Below, piece after piece: positions 32,371 to 44,251 of a stretch of DNA of 64,000 bases. The notes beneath the pieces were generated by a model, which did no database searches, was not told the origin of the DNA, and saw only the letters and a program-made list of their open reading frames with translations. How positions within the stretch are numbered: position 1 is the stretch's first letter; the number at the start of each line of letters is the position of its first letter. Where the stretch lies: contig OX638370.1 of assembly GCA_951812925.1 (NCBI GenBank), positions 81,760,004-81,824,003 on the forward strand. Direction: 5' to 3'. Origin of the DNA: Calliopum simillimum (Eukaryota > Arthropoda > Insecta > Diptera > Lauxaniidae). The position numbers were made by a program, and so were the translations under genes.

Positions 32371-33480
32371 ATTTTCAACGGCTAAAAAGGGGGCGTGGTA
32401 CTTCTTCGATACCGCCCACTTTTCGGTTATTATAAGGCATTAATAAGCAGTACCTACATACCAAATTTCATTAAAATATCTTGTAACATTTGCGAAAAGT
32501 AGCATTTAACGTATTTGGCTTGTATGGGAGGTTCCACGCGCAATGGCAATATTTCGCCCACTTTCAGAACAGAGATGCCTTTTTGCAATTACGCACCTCA
32601 CAGTTAATTTCAGAATGTTTGCTTTATTAGTTTTCTTTTTATACCGTTTTATATTTTTGCGGGCGGTGCCACGCCCTTCAACGAGTTTTCCCAATATAAC
32701 GGCATATCACATATTAATCCTTGTTTGCATTTTCTAAATTTTCATCAAAATTGTTGGAGTCGTTTTCGAGTAATATTAAATCAAAATTTTCAATGACAAA
32801 AAAGTGGGCGTGGTACCTCCTCGATTCCGCCCACTTTTCGTTAATTACAAAGCATTGATAAGTAGTACCTACACACCAAATTTCATTAAAATATCTTGTA
32901 ACATTTGCGAGAAATAGCATAAAACGTATTTCGCTTGTATGGGAGGTTCCACGCGCAACGGCGATATTTCACCCACTTTCAGATCAGAGATGGCTTATAG
33001 CAAGTAGGCTCCCCACAGTTAATTTCAGACTGATTACTTTATTGGTTTTCTTTTTATACCGAATTATAATTTTGTGGGTGGTGCCACGCCCTTCAACGAG
33101 TTTTCAAAATATAACGGCACATTTCATATTAATCCTTGTTTGCAGAGGTAACATCTCCTAAATTTTCATCAAAATTGTTGGAGTCGTTTTCGAGTAATAT
33201 TAAATCAAAATTTTCAATAGCTAAAAAGTGGGCGTGGCACTTCTTCGATTCCGCCCACTTTCTGTCCGTTAGAAGACATTGACAGTAAGTAGATGTGTAC
33301 TAAATTTCATCAAAATACCTTTAATGGTTTGGAAGTTATGACTAGATGAAGTTTAAACTTTAGGGCGGTGCCACGCCCCCTAGTGGGCAGCTATAAAGTT
33401 GAAACCTTGTTTATTCTCCATTTTATGATAGAGTGCATCCTTTGATAAAGTTTCATTGAAATCGCTGCATCCGTTCTCGA
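32361..33480. repeat. tandem repeat of about 415-424 bp, nearly three copies
   Basis: The block TTAAATCAAAATTTTCAA recurs at 32361, 32776 and 33200. Each unit has GGGCGTGGTACTTCTTCGAT-type sequence, TTTCATTAAAATATCTTG, TGGGAGGTTCCACGCGCAA and GGTGCCACGCCCTTCAACGA. The third unit diverges after about 130 bp and ends near GTTCTCGAGAAAATATATTT. Similar GCCACGCCC words occur in the foldback family but the units are not the same. Confidence 0.9.
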
Positions 33481-34500
33481 GAAAATATATTTATAAATAT
33501 ATAAATAAACATACATACAATTTTATCTCGTATAAGAAGAGAAGATGTAAGTTAACCTCCATCATTAAAATTGCATTGAAATAAGATTTACCAAACTTAT
33601 GAGGGTTTTCCTTAAATTTGCCACAAGTTTAAATTTAGTCACATATCCCCTTTTAAAAATGACCGATTCATTTGTTTGGCTTATAAAGAGAAAAGAGGTA
33701 CACTGTCATTAGTAAACAAATGTCAAGGGTTTAATCAGGAACACTTTATTCGCAGTCATTACCATTAATTAAACCCCAAATTTTATATGTTAACAATTAG
33801 TTAACCAACAGCTGATGAATAGCCATGTGTAGCCACGCAAGCCTTAACATATGTTTTCACAGAAACAACAAATTTATCCAGTGTTGCCATTTATGTTTTT
33901 TCATTGTTTAAGTTAACCAAAACACTGTGTATATGAAACATAAGTTAAACTTTTGTCACCATTTTAGTTAACTAATTGGTTAACTAATAACTGTGAATCC
34001 GGACCATAGTTTATTAGTAATGTTATAAGAAAGTTTTATGAAATTTTCTAGTTTTTCAACTTGAATGAATTAATCTTCTCGCTGAAGACAGGGAAGGTAC
34101 AGTGATTTTGGCTAGTTCAGTGCTCCTGTATCGTTGCATAAAACTTTAATGACCACAATAACCCATGGCAGATTTAGAAAACACTGGATAAATATGAATT
34201 ACGAGTATACCATTAAAAAGCCGAACTTGACATTTTTTAGATTCAAAATTAGTCAAATCGCACAGAATCAAATTTGACAAATGAAGTCAGGATTTTGAGA
34301 TATCTCATATACCTAAAAATTACGACTTTTCGACTTTTGTAGGGTTTGTATGGAACGGCGGTCATAAATAATAATAATAAACCTAGGCTGCTGAAATTTT
34401 TAACAGATGTTTCTTAGATTAGAACACTAAAAAATTGTGAATACGAACAAAATCCGTCGACGGAAACGCCTACCTCCCATATAAAGTTTGGCCGTGGTCG
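33481..34500. other. non-coding stretch
   Basis: No gene seen. Several GTTAACTAA-like words lie between 33780 and 34000. The sequence near 34455 (CGACGGAAACGCCTACCTCC) recalls the foldback-arm start. Confidence 0.45.
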
Positions 34501-34514
34501 AAATATTTTTAATT

Positions 34515-34870
34515 TGAATTTTCGTCATTTTGTAGTTTTCAACTTTGCTACCTCGAATCGTGTTCGCTCTCGCCGCTATATTGAAAAATTTGGCGTCCAA
34601 AATCAGTTTTTTACAAATATCTCTTTAACAGTAGTTTAGGAGATATTTTTTTAACAAACCTATAATTTAGAAAAAAACAGTTTTTTCAAAAAATATCCAA
34701 AATGTTTCGTTCTAGAAAAAAAATGTTCTTGGATTTTGTAGAACGTTCAATTCCTTAAAAGGGTCTCTTCGAACTGCTTTTTCGTCCGACTTACGGTTCA
34801 TGAGATATCGCGTCTTGAAAATCATTTAAAATTGAACATTGTACTATGCTCCCTACTATGTTCAATTTTG
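34515..34870. repeat. partial copy of the 10984-11640 repeat family
   Basis: TTGCTACCTCGAATCGTGTT and GTCCAAAATCAGTTTTTTAC match the reverse complement of 11470-11550. A local inverted pair, TTCAAAATTGAACATTG-type near 34830-34880, closes it. No complete ends seen. Confidence 0.7.
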
Positions 34871-35092
34871 AATGATTTTCAAGTCGCGACAGTTTTTAAT
34901 GAAAATGCTGTTTCAACGTTTAGGAAGAAGCCCTTATTTTCAAATATCAAAATAAAGCGACTCCAATTTTACTGGACTATTGATATTCTTTAATTTTCCA
35001 ATATTTTCCCATTTAACATTTTTCAACATGTTTTCATATACTGCAAATTTTTTAAATTAAAAAATACTCTACACAAAAACACACTTATAGTA

Positions 35093-35627
35093 GAACGGGG
35101 CAATGTCGTGCACTCAACTTTGACATGCTCGTAAAGCCGTACATCTCAAGCGAATGCAACGAGTAAGCATCCGATCGAAAGATAATTTCATTGGTTACAT
35201 CCATGTGTAGCAACATTTGTGTAGCGAGAAATTGTGTTTGTGTAAGTGAATGTGCACGACATAACCCCAATGGTCGTTTTAAAGGTCAACTTCGATAACT
35301 CGGTGAAGCCCAAAATTTTTTTCGAAAACCAAATACTTCTTTTCTTTGGCAGGATATTTCGTTTCAGAAAACACTTACCTGGTATATTTTCCCGGAAGGA
35401 AATTATTTTTCTGACCCGATGAAAAAACACTTTTATCGTCCCGGAAGCGTGCGTTTTGAAAAATAGGTTACTCTGTAGAGACGAACTGGTGAAAATTGCT
35501 AGTATTATATGCATAAGCTCAGTAGGTCAGCAGGTCCCTACCTTACGAACAGTTGGTAAATCATTCAATTCTTTGGGCTAAAACAGCCAGTGCACGACAT
35601 TACCCCCTGCACGACATTACCCCGTTC
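35093..35627. mobile_element. TA-flanked element with iterated ends (GTGCACGACATTACCCC family)
   Basis: Left end GAACGGGGCAATGTCGTGCA and inverted right end GAACGGGGTAATGTCGTGCA. TA flanks both (35091-35092 and 35628-35629). The terminal word appears again directly inside the right end and once internally near 35252, so four copies of the terminal motif exist. No transposase. Superfamily not determined. Confidence 0.82.
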
Positions 35628-35639
35628 TACTCTATGTAT

Positions 35640-37490
35640 TAAATTTTGCCTTTAAACTTTCGTTTTACTTTTATCATTTACCATGAAATACTTTCATGCA
35701 ACAAAAAATTTCCATATCAAATACCAAAGACTCCACACCATCAACTAACACAATAGGTACCCTACACTTATAATCCACACACACTAACATTATTCCATGC
35801 ATTACCAAAAACTTTCCATGCTCCTACTCTTCGGCTTTCAAGTGGCTGACTGACTGTGAGTAATCAATATCTGCCAATGCTTGCACATTAAAATTCTTTT
35901 AAATTCTGTCCTACAACACACATACACACACACACAAAAGTTCACACACACACCCTCGCATATGCTATTGCTCTTTGTTGATCCTTAAAAAGGTGCCAAC
36001 ATCATATTAAATGCACAATCTGTGGTTTTGTAATGTCGACGAGTGTGAAAATTCACTCAACATGGGTATGGCATTAGAAAATGTAACAACAGCAACAACA
36101 ATAACAACAACAACAGCAATACAAAAATATACACCTACTATCATTCATTCAATTTATAGTGAGAACCCCACTAGGAAATTTAGAAAATGAAAATATCTAT
36201 GTAAATTTATGCTGTTGTATTAGTGTCATATGCAAATAATCAAATTAGTTTGTGTGCATGTGTGTGGGTGGAGGCAAATATTTATGAGCGTGTGTTTGTT
36301 TGTATATACATCATTCAACAATCTTCAAAGGACATTCAGTAAAATGATATTTATTGAATATTTTGCATCATAATATGTTGGCAGTGACAACAGTGCTTTT
36401 GGGTTTTTGTGAAAATTTATGCGTTTATTGAAAACGCATTTTTCAATCATTACTTTGTTATTGATATTATGCTAAATAAACATAATAAATATGTTTGTTT
36501 TCATTGCTAACATTATACATAAAACATTTTTAATAAATTCCCAATTTTATCAAATTATTTGATTTATTTTTATCGCATCACATAAAAGCAATGAAGATTT
36601 ATCAGTGATGATTTTTCACTGATGATATTATTAATGTTGTACAGCTGTCACTTAATCCCTTTTTAATTGCATGGTTACTTTTGCACACAGTTTTTTTTTA
36701 ACTGAATGTTAAATCATTTAGTCAATACATAACAGAATGCTCGTTTTCATACATTTGCGTGATTTTAATTTTTAACAGATTTTTCAACATTAAAAAGCTT
36801 GCATGAGCTACATGCATAGCTATTTATGACTTTATTTCAGAACCAAAAATCTTTTTTTTAATTTGTGATAATTACCCATGTCAAAAAACTTCAAAAGAGT
36901 ACATCTGCTGAATATAGGAAAATATTACCGGTAATAACATAATAATACCTACAAAGTGGAGAAACACTGCTTTAACCCTAAAACAGGATTTCCGATTCAA
37001 GCGCTGAGGTCGTAGAAACAAGAAACATGCTTAAGAGTTATGTATGTCTCAAGCACTCTAGAATATTTAATGGTGTTTTCAATACACTCAAAGCTAGTCT
37101 AGGGTGTTTTGATCTTCTCCATGCACTAACTAAGGAGCAATGATGTGATTCTGTTGTAGTTACTACCTTCATTGATAGAAGACAAAAACGTGCAGGCGGG
37201 TTAGCCAAGAGAGACGCATGCAATACTTTCATCACATTCCGCGAAGTGAACAATTGCTTCTAAAATAACTAAATTCGGGAATGAGATGGTAATACCCGGA
37301 TCAAGAAGACATGCAATAGGCGTAAAGGCTGAGCGGCCCAGAAATCATTAAAGTGGAAGATAAAACTCAACAGAAAAGTTATAAACAAGACTCAAATTAT
37401 TAAAATTTGAAGACCCTGGATGGGACTGCGTCCTAAAACGATCTTTTGAGCAGCTTTTTTCCCTATCAGAACAGTTCCAGACTAGCTATA
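35640..37490. other. intron 1 stretch, simple repeats, no gene
   Basis: CA repeats at 35915-35950, CAA/CAG triplets at 36088-36120, otherwise AT-rich. A 71-codon minus frame at 37038-37253 has no recognisable homology. It may belong to the decayed non-LTR element next to it. Confidence 0.45.
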
Positions 37491-37499
37491 AATCTCGTC

Positions 37500-37700
37500 A
37501 GCGCCGTGGGGTCAATATTACTATTAGGATCTTAAATCTCGGCACCTGGTACTTAGTTCTGCATCTCACCGCATCGGGGCACGCACATAACACATTCTCC
37601 GCTGTTTCCAAGTCCTCCTGACAGAGTCTACAGGAATCGTCGTCTGCCAGACCCCTCTTTTTTAGGTGATAATAGAGTTAACAGTGACCTGTAATTATTT
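37500..37700 (-). pseudogene. non-LTR retrotransposon C-terminal remnant, copy 1
   Basis: Minus strand reads ITGHC, a stop, LYYHLKKRGLADDDSCRLCQ, then EDLETAENVLCACPDAVRCR. This is the Cys-rich C-terminal segment after RNase H in I/R1/jockey-like ORF2 proteins. The same motif recurs at 44600-44770 and 49270-49405. Coding is lost past 37520. Confidence 0.75.
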
Positions 37701-37761
37701 TACTGTATGTTTTTATATCTTTGCTGCTGAGATTTAAATAATCTCAAATAGTACTCGTATC

Positions 37762-38128
37762 TAGTGATGAATAAAATTAGTCTTGGTCTTGATTCTTGGT
37801 CTTTGTAATTTTTGATGATCATCTTGATGATCATCAAAACCTGTTCTGCTTTTCGGTGTTGGTTATTTATTGTTAATATAAGTGTCAAGCCTCCTTTGAG
37901 CATACAATCATTTCTCAAATCGAAATTTGGCACTGTAAAACCCAATTTCTTTGAAAATAAAAGGTTTGCACTTTTTTAATACACAACAATTTTTTGAAAT
38001 TTTTTTAAGACCAAGACTTAATGCCCGAGTTCAAGACCAAGACTTAATATCAAAACTAAGACCAAAACTTAATGTCCAAGAACAAGACCAAGACCCCTAT
38101 GGTTTCGGCCTTAATTTGCACATCACTA
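37762..38128. mobile_element. hAT-like MITE with CTTGGTC/GACCAAG repeats
   Basis: Ends TAGTGATGAATAAAATTA and, inverted, TAGTGATGTGCAAATTA. Eight-base flanks CTCGTATC (37754-37761) and CTCGTACC (38129-38136) match at 7 of 8. Subterminal tandem TCTTGGTCTTG words lie on the left and CAAGACCAAGACTTAATG words on the right (38030-38095), in inverted orientation. 367 bp, non-coding. Confidence 0.87.
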
Positions 38129-38915
38129 CTCGTACCTAAAGGAGATGGATAAGGTTATCGAAACAAGGACTTAGTTGCAGGGATGCCAGACCCTTCTGAT
38201 TTGAGCAATCCCATGGCAGTAACTATATTTATAAATAGTATAGAACACAAAAAAATCTATAACATAGGGCGAGAAAAAAAAATGTATTTCTGCGGCCTTA
38301 GTTTTTGAGTAAATTCAGACCCACCAACGTCATGCGATGCCTAGGGCATATTTCATTCGTCAGAATTGACTCTAGTTCACCAGATATCCTTGCTTAAAAA
38401 TGCAAAAACAGATGTTTTGAGGTATATCCAATTAAAAAATTTCTTTCGATTCCTTACGAATAATTCAAAGTTTCGAACATATTCGAATATTGATTCAAAA
38501 TTAAAGTTTTTTCGAAAAAACAACCAAATTTAAAACAGCAAATGATTCGAAATCGGTATATAACAATACAGCTAAAAAACAAAATAGTCAAATTCGAAAC
38601 TGTTACTCCGTTCAAAATCACATTGTACATACTCAGAGAAACAAAATGTGTCTCGTTCTTTCCTTCTCCGGTGGAAACCATTGTACCAAGGAAACTATAA
38701 TATGTAAGTACTTTCATTTCATTCCATCTTATTTCCCGTCGGCAAATCCATAGTTTTTAATATGACATAAGTCCAAACAAAATCGTTCAAGCTCAGGGTG
38801 TGGTTTGAAATTCATTAAATTACATATAAGGATGCCTTTTATGCATGACCCCACAAAAGCAAATCCAAGAGAAGCAAACTTTTACAACAAAAATTTTGTG
38901 ACAGTATATCTCTGA
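38129..38915. other. non-coding stretch
   Basis: Minus frame 38454-38717 is 87 codons without recognisable homology. No repeat ends seen. Confidence 0.4.
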
Positions 38916-38919
38916 TTTT

Positions 38920-39287
38920 ACCCGGCACTACTCATGTGATGTTGGCTCCGGAATTTTCGATAACCGAACATTTTTTTAGAGTTCTGGGTCCGTTGGGAAT
39001 AGTTCTGGAGTTCTTGCACAAAATTCGAAATAGTTCTTTGAAATTGGACTAAGAATCGAAGGTGTAGGTACCGTTTTTTGCTTAGTTCTGGAGTTCTTTA
39101 TATATTTTTTATAAAGAAATTTCTTGCAAAACAAAGTTCACATCAGAGATCTCGATAGTGCTCGCAGAGTTTTGAAGAAAATCCCAGCAACTTTTTTTCT
39201 AAATATTCGAAATAATAATCGAAAAATCAGTAAAAATTTTTGGTTTTCGAAAATTCCGGAGCCAACTTCGCATGAGTCCCGGCACTG
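38920..39287. mobile_element. MITE with TTGGCTCCGGAATTTTCG inverted ends
   Basis: Left CCCGGCACTACTCATGTGAT, then GTTGGCTCCGGAATTTTCGA; right the inverse, ending GCATGAGTCCCGGCACTG. Arms of about 48 bp with a few mismatches. Target duplication not resolved. Confidence 0.75.
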
Positions 39288-40119
39288 ACTGCATCTATAA
39301 CTTTACCACTATAAGTACCGATTGTAAGTGCTATAAGTATCATAAAAATAAAATTAAATATTTATTTCTCAATATTGTCCTTTTCGGTGCACTTCTCTCA
39401 GCGTTCCTGCAATTTTTTTCTACAATCCCAAAAATGAAAAATTTTGAGCTCTATCAAATCCACGTGTTTCTCGTCGCAGAGAAATTGTCTAGAACTTTTT
39501 TAATAATACTCGTACCGTAGTAAACCACATCTGTTGGGTATTCTTAGCGAACCTCAGCACCGAAAAATGTTCGACCGATTTAAGTTCTAAAACCATTTCT
39601 TAATTGTGATCTTAGAAGATGAAATGATTAGTTAGGCACTAAGCAATACTGATCATCATGACAGTTCTACACACTTATGAAAAACTGATGATTGTTATTG
39701 TTAATTGATTAGTGTTTAATAGTTTTGGATAAGTGTGTATTTATATAGGGAACTCTTTTTGAACTTTCTACATAATTTAAGAACTTAACCTTTCTTCTGA
39801 GTATGAAAAAAAATCTATTCAAGTTGAGATGTCGTAGTAGAACTAGCTCAATTTGTAAAAGATAAAGCATGAAGTGAATAAGATAACATTTAGTAAACCT
39901 AAAAATAGTGCTTTAAGAGCTAGTGTCAAAATTTTTAAGTTTTATATTAATTGGGCAAATGGGCCAATCCTTTATAGTAAAAGCTTCTAGAAAAATCTGT
40001 AAATTTTTAAAAGTCGAAGTTAAAAGTAAAGTTAGGTACAAAATTTAACTTTTGTATATCTTGTTTTATGTTATTATTTTTAATTGAATTTTAGTCACAT
40101 ACATACATATGTATATATG

Positions 40120-41340
40120 ACAGTTTCTGAGACAGAACGAACCAACTTTTAGGTCGACCATCCCTGATCGCACTGAAACTTTAAGGCATGGTGCTTTACT
40201 CGATTTGACTAGACAGGCGTAAGGAAATAACGCCCAAAACAAAAACGAAATAACGCCCAAAATACTTTCATATAAATTTGGGCGATAGGTAATCATTTGG
40301 GAAACAACACCCAAAATTTTTGGCCTTATTTCGTTTTTTGGGCGTTACTTCGTTTAAAATAAAAAAACGAAACAAAGCCCAAAAACAAAAAACGAAATAA
40401 AGCCCAAATAATTTTCATACAAACAAATTTTTGGCGTATTTCCAAAATGAATATCGCCCAAATTTATCTGAAAATAATTTGGGAGTTATTTCGTTTTTCT
40501 TTTTGGGCGTTATTTCCAAGCGCCGACTAGACACGTATTTTATCCGAAACCTGGCCATATGACAAAAAGATGGGATTTTCGTGTTTTCGAGATTAAAAAA
40601 AGACGGGTTTAGCAAAATGCTCAAAACTGTGGTTCCTGTGACAAATTTTTTTAGAATTTGCAGAACTTAATAAAGTTTTTTCAAAAGCTGTAGGGTCCAT
40701 TCAAATTGAAATATCTCGAAAAAAGCATTTTTTTCCGAAAATCGTTTAAAATATTTGACAGAAAAACCGGAATTTTTCAAAGAGATTCAAATACATAATA
40801 TTTCATATACCTCAACTAGACACGTATTTTTTAATTTTGCAAGAAACAAAAATAATGAGTTTTTCTTGATTTCGAGGTTAAAAAAAGACGTTTTCAGCTA
40901 AATGCTCATAACTCTTGGAAAATTTTAAAAACGTATTAAAAATTGCAGACTGAAATGTTTCGAAAAACGCGGTATTTTTTTGTTTTTAAATTTCATTATG
41001 TTTACGGAACACTAAAGACTACCTAACTAGAGACTCAACTTTAGTGTTCTGTAAAACAAAATGAAATTTAAAAACAAAAAAATACCGCATTTTTCGAAAC
41101 ATTTCAGTCTGCAATTTTTAATACGTTTTTAAAATTTCCCAAAATTTTTCCTTCCCCGGAGCATTTTGCTGAAAACGTATTTTTTAAAGCTCGAAATCAA
41201 GAAAAACTCATTATTTTTGTTTCTTGCAAAATTGAAAAATACGAGTCTAGTGAAATCGATTAAGTCACCACGCCAAAGAAGGTTTAGTGTTCCCGGTAAT
41301 GGTCGACTTAAAAGTTGGTTCATTCTCTGACAGAATCTGT
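40120..41340. mobile_element. large foldback element, interrupted by a Mutator-like copy
   Basis: Outer ends ACAGTTTCTGAGACAGAACG and, inverted, ACAGATTCTGTCAGAGAATG, both followed by AACCAACTTTTARGTCGACC. Inner arms at 40810-41020 and 41040-41255 are near-perfect inverted copies (for example TTTTGCAAGAAACAAAAATA and inverse), separated by about 25 bp. The word ACTAGACACGTATTTT occurs twice on the left. Flanks share ATGTATAYATG. No coding content. The 40216-40524 insertion is a separate element. Confidence 0.83.
40216..40524. mobile_element. Mutator-like palindromic element, copy C, nested
   Basis: Perfect 9-bp duplication GACTAGACA at 40207-40215 and 40525-40533. Ends GGCGTAAGGAAATAACGCCC and GGGCGTTATTTCCAAGCGCC. 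309 bp, made of the same GGGCGTTATTTCG units as copies A and B. Inserted in the left arm of the foldback element. Confidence 0.92.
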
Positions 41341-41677
41341 AATGTATACATGTCTGCAAAGGTCGATATTCATGTAAATCTTTCAATGCATTTTTCTGTC
41401 ACTTGCTTATGACATTGAGAATCGATTAAACATCTTTAGACCAGTTTCTGTTTTAATTAATAAAAATTGAAAATTACTGAGCGGAAGTTTTGAACCGAAT
41501 CTTATGATAAACACAATCGTTAGACTGATACACCATCGATGGCTTTTGCAACACAGTTTATTAATAATAGTTGTTGTTTTTGATTTTAAATAGAAGTGGT
41601 CTGAAGATTTGTATGTGGCTTGAAACAAAATATTTACAAATTTGTTTCAAAAATTGTTGTTTTTTGTTTTAACTTAC

Positions 41678-41807
41678 CACTGCGACGGGTTTGATTACCA
41701 AGAATCTGGTCGATGCTATAAACAGCGCGCGGACGTGAAACAGAACTATCCTGTGTTGGCCTCAAAGAGGGAGCGATCGCTGGATGTGCTGTGGTAGTGG
41801 TCATCAT
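41678..41807 (-). CDS. hbn: homeobrain exon 1 coding part: start codon and octapeptide repressor motif
   Basis: Two tandem ATGs at 41807 and 41804 (minus) open a 43-codon reading frame, MMTTTTAHPAIAPSL..., that ends in RRS plus one base at a donor AGTG|GTAAGT. Residues 30-37 are YSIDQILG, the octapeptide (eh1-like) motif of paired-class homeoproteins; in this family it recruits a Groucho-type co-repressor. SRPRAVYSIDQILGN is the hbn form. I chose the upstream ATG because MMTTTT matches the fly family start. Phase 1 at the donor continues correctly into exon 2 (Gly/Asp codon G|AC). The exon is separated from exon 2 by about 17.1 kb of intron filled with transposable elements. Confidence 0.92.
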
Positions 41808-43852
41808 TATCAAGCGATTAACAAATTATCAACAAGCAATTTTTCGCAATAGAATAGAAGATTCAAAAACACTGTTGTATTATAAGTATTCCGAGCAATC
41901 ACGGTGGTAATCCTTTAAGTTTTAGCATGCGTTAGTGGAAAATTGAGCAATATGGGCTTTGCTTTTTTTTAAGTTTTAAAATTTAATTGCACTTTTGTTA
42001 AAAAATAAAGTTAATAATTCATTTAAATTGGTTAATTTTTTTAATAAATTTACTAATTAATGCCATTGAGCGCGCAATAATTGTTAGTTTTATTTAATTA
42101 ATTAGTTTTTATTGTTGTTATTAATTTTATTAATTAAATTTTAACACAATTAACCGTTGTACTGACTGAACCTAACGAGCAACAACCACCGACTGAACAT
42201 TCAACAGTATTGACGTTGACATTAAATACAACAGTTACACTTTCGCCCCATAGGTGCGAATGAGAAGGAAAATCTAACCGAAAAAAAATAAAAATTATAA
42301 ATAATATGGTATATCCTAATACCAAGCATATCCTTCGCTATACACATAGGCCAACTCGCTTACACACACGCTGGGTAGCAGGGTAGTTTATTCAAATCTC
42401 AAGTCTATTTGTGAGATCTATCAGGTAGCAAGGGGTGTTACTCTTTTACAAACACACTAATAATGAGAGGTGAACACCTATACATACGCAGTACTAAGGG
42501 TGTCAAACTCACGCATACACTTAAAAACTGGGGACACATACACACACTTATTCGTACGCCTTGCGGTTCTCTTGTCCATTAATTTAAACAACAAATTGGT
42601 AAAATTAGATTTCTTTTTCATTCATTCCCCCTGTACACCCAATTCAAGCGCATCCCTTAGCCATATATACCACACACCCTTACCTTGTTACTTTTGACAC
42701 ATGCGTACTGTAAATGCACTCTTCACACGGAGTTTTCCAAACGCTCTCTCTCAATGCGATTTCTCCCCCTCTCTTGCAGTTTGCATAACACAAAACCACG
42801 TGTTGTGCAAAAGAAAAACAAAAACAATATTTCGTCGAAAAAAACCTGTATCTCCTGTTCATCCAGGTATGCATCGAAATTATCATCATCATTTTTATTT
42901 GCTCAACGCCATCATAAATTTATGATCCTTTATTTAACTGTTTTGTTATTTTGTTCTCTTTTATTTTTATTGTCCTTTATTCATGTTGTCTCTTTCTTTG
43001 TTTGTTTGTAATACAGTAGTACCAAAACTATACCCTTCCTACTCTGCTCTTGTCAAATCATAATGGCAATTGTCAAACATTTTTATTATCCTGTTTTATG
43101 GTTTCCTTACTTGTTCACCAGACAATAAAATTACAAGATCAATGCTTGTTGTTGTTGTCCCTAACATGTGTGACATCCTTTTAAATTCATTGATCATTTT
43201 AATTCTCAATGAATCCTTTACTTTACTTTATAGTCCGTGTGATTTTTTCCGGTTATACCTTCATTGATCAAATCGTTATCCGGCTTTTAGCGGAAAATTC
43301 ACTTGTATGTTTTTGTTTACTTAACAACAGGTGGGAAAAACACGAATTCAGAAAGCTTATTAATATCTTGGATATATAGAACATGTTGATAGCATGGAAT
43401 TTCTTCTTCTGAACGTGTCATATCTTAAAATCGAAAGTTCTGATACCGAATTTAGTTTACACTACAATCTAAGGCATATTTGTAATGCGCGATATATAAC
43501 TCCCAGATTCTTATTTGCCAAAATGAGGTTTTTTTTTTAAATGTAAATTTTATAGTGAATAATCATAGATATGACCTTTTCTAATTTAAATAGCTATAAC
43601 TTTTTTTCAGTGCCTCTAATCTTGAAAACTAACAAGACATGAGTCGCCCAAATGCAAAAGACTAAAAATTATTTTTTAAGATATTGGTACGAGATATATG
43701 TATGCCAATACTCTCGATTAAGCTAATAAATGTAAAGTTTAATAAAATAGATCCCGTTAGATTTCCTTTAATAACTAGTTTTTCAAAACTCCTGAACCAT
43801 AGGTCGTACGAAAAAAAGAGCAGAAAGTGGTCTGTAGGAAATATAATTTTCT
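41808..43852. other. 5' flank of homeobrain, no further gene seen
   Basis: Very AT-rich with many TTAATTAA-like words between 41990 and 42140, then sequence of more balanced composition to about 43000. The hbn 5' UTR and promoter should begin here, but no convincing TATA or initiator decides a start. Short open frames around 42470-43010 have no recognisable homology and overlap on both strands. Confidence 0.5.
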
Positions 43853-44251
43853 CGATGAACTCAGTTCTTTATATGGTGATAGAGCACCGTAGTTCGGTCG
43901 ACGACGAATTCCGTGAAGGTTGTCGAAAATCGGTTGTTGTGCCACAAACCATCGATGCAGTGCATGAACTGATAATGCAAGATCATCATGTGACATATTG
44001 TGAGATAAAGGCATCCTAGCACATTAGTCCCTCTCCAATACATCCGATTTTACACTAACACTTAGTTGTGAAAAACGTTTGTTCAATGGAAACATGATTT
44101 TCTTAACTGTAAACAAAACAAATAGCACTTGTACATCAAAACGTTGTGAGTACGTTTATGCTAAAAAATGTCCAACTTTATTATGGTATTGCCAGATTTT
44201 AGCTATTGATATTTGTGTTGCCAGTTCCCGAAATATAAATAGTGCCTTACG
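43853..44251. mobile_element. rearranged mariner fragment
   Basis: 43853-44092 matches coding sequence of the mariner at 26600-26800 on the plus strand with deletions (CGATGAACTCAGTTCTTTAT, CCGTGAAGG, GAACTGATAATG). From about 44093 to 44251 the sequence is the reverse complement of the mariner 5' region, ending in the inverted terminal repeat GTTCCCGAAATATAAATAGTGCC and TA at 44252-44253. Two 5' halves are thus joined in opposite orientation. Confidence 0.9.

Larger units (their letters stand above)
24539..41677 (-). other. hbn: homeobrain intron 1 (about 17.1 kb)
   Basis: Inferred from the matching phases of exons 1 and 2. It holds mariner, piggyBac, Penelope-like, hAT-like, non-LTR and foldback elements listed separately. 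The remaining parts, notably 24539-26085, 28439-31080 and 35640-37480, show simple repeats such as CA runs near 29095-29130 and 35915-35950 and a CAA run near 36090-36115, but no coding exon that I can support. Regulatory elements may lie in these less repetitive stretches; nothing in the sequence proves it. Confidence 0.85.

Noticed and set aside
42470..43011. Overlapping frames upstream of homeobrain as a 5' neighbour gene
   Set aside because: They overlap each other on both strands and have no homology; this is likely 5' flank.
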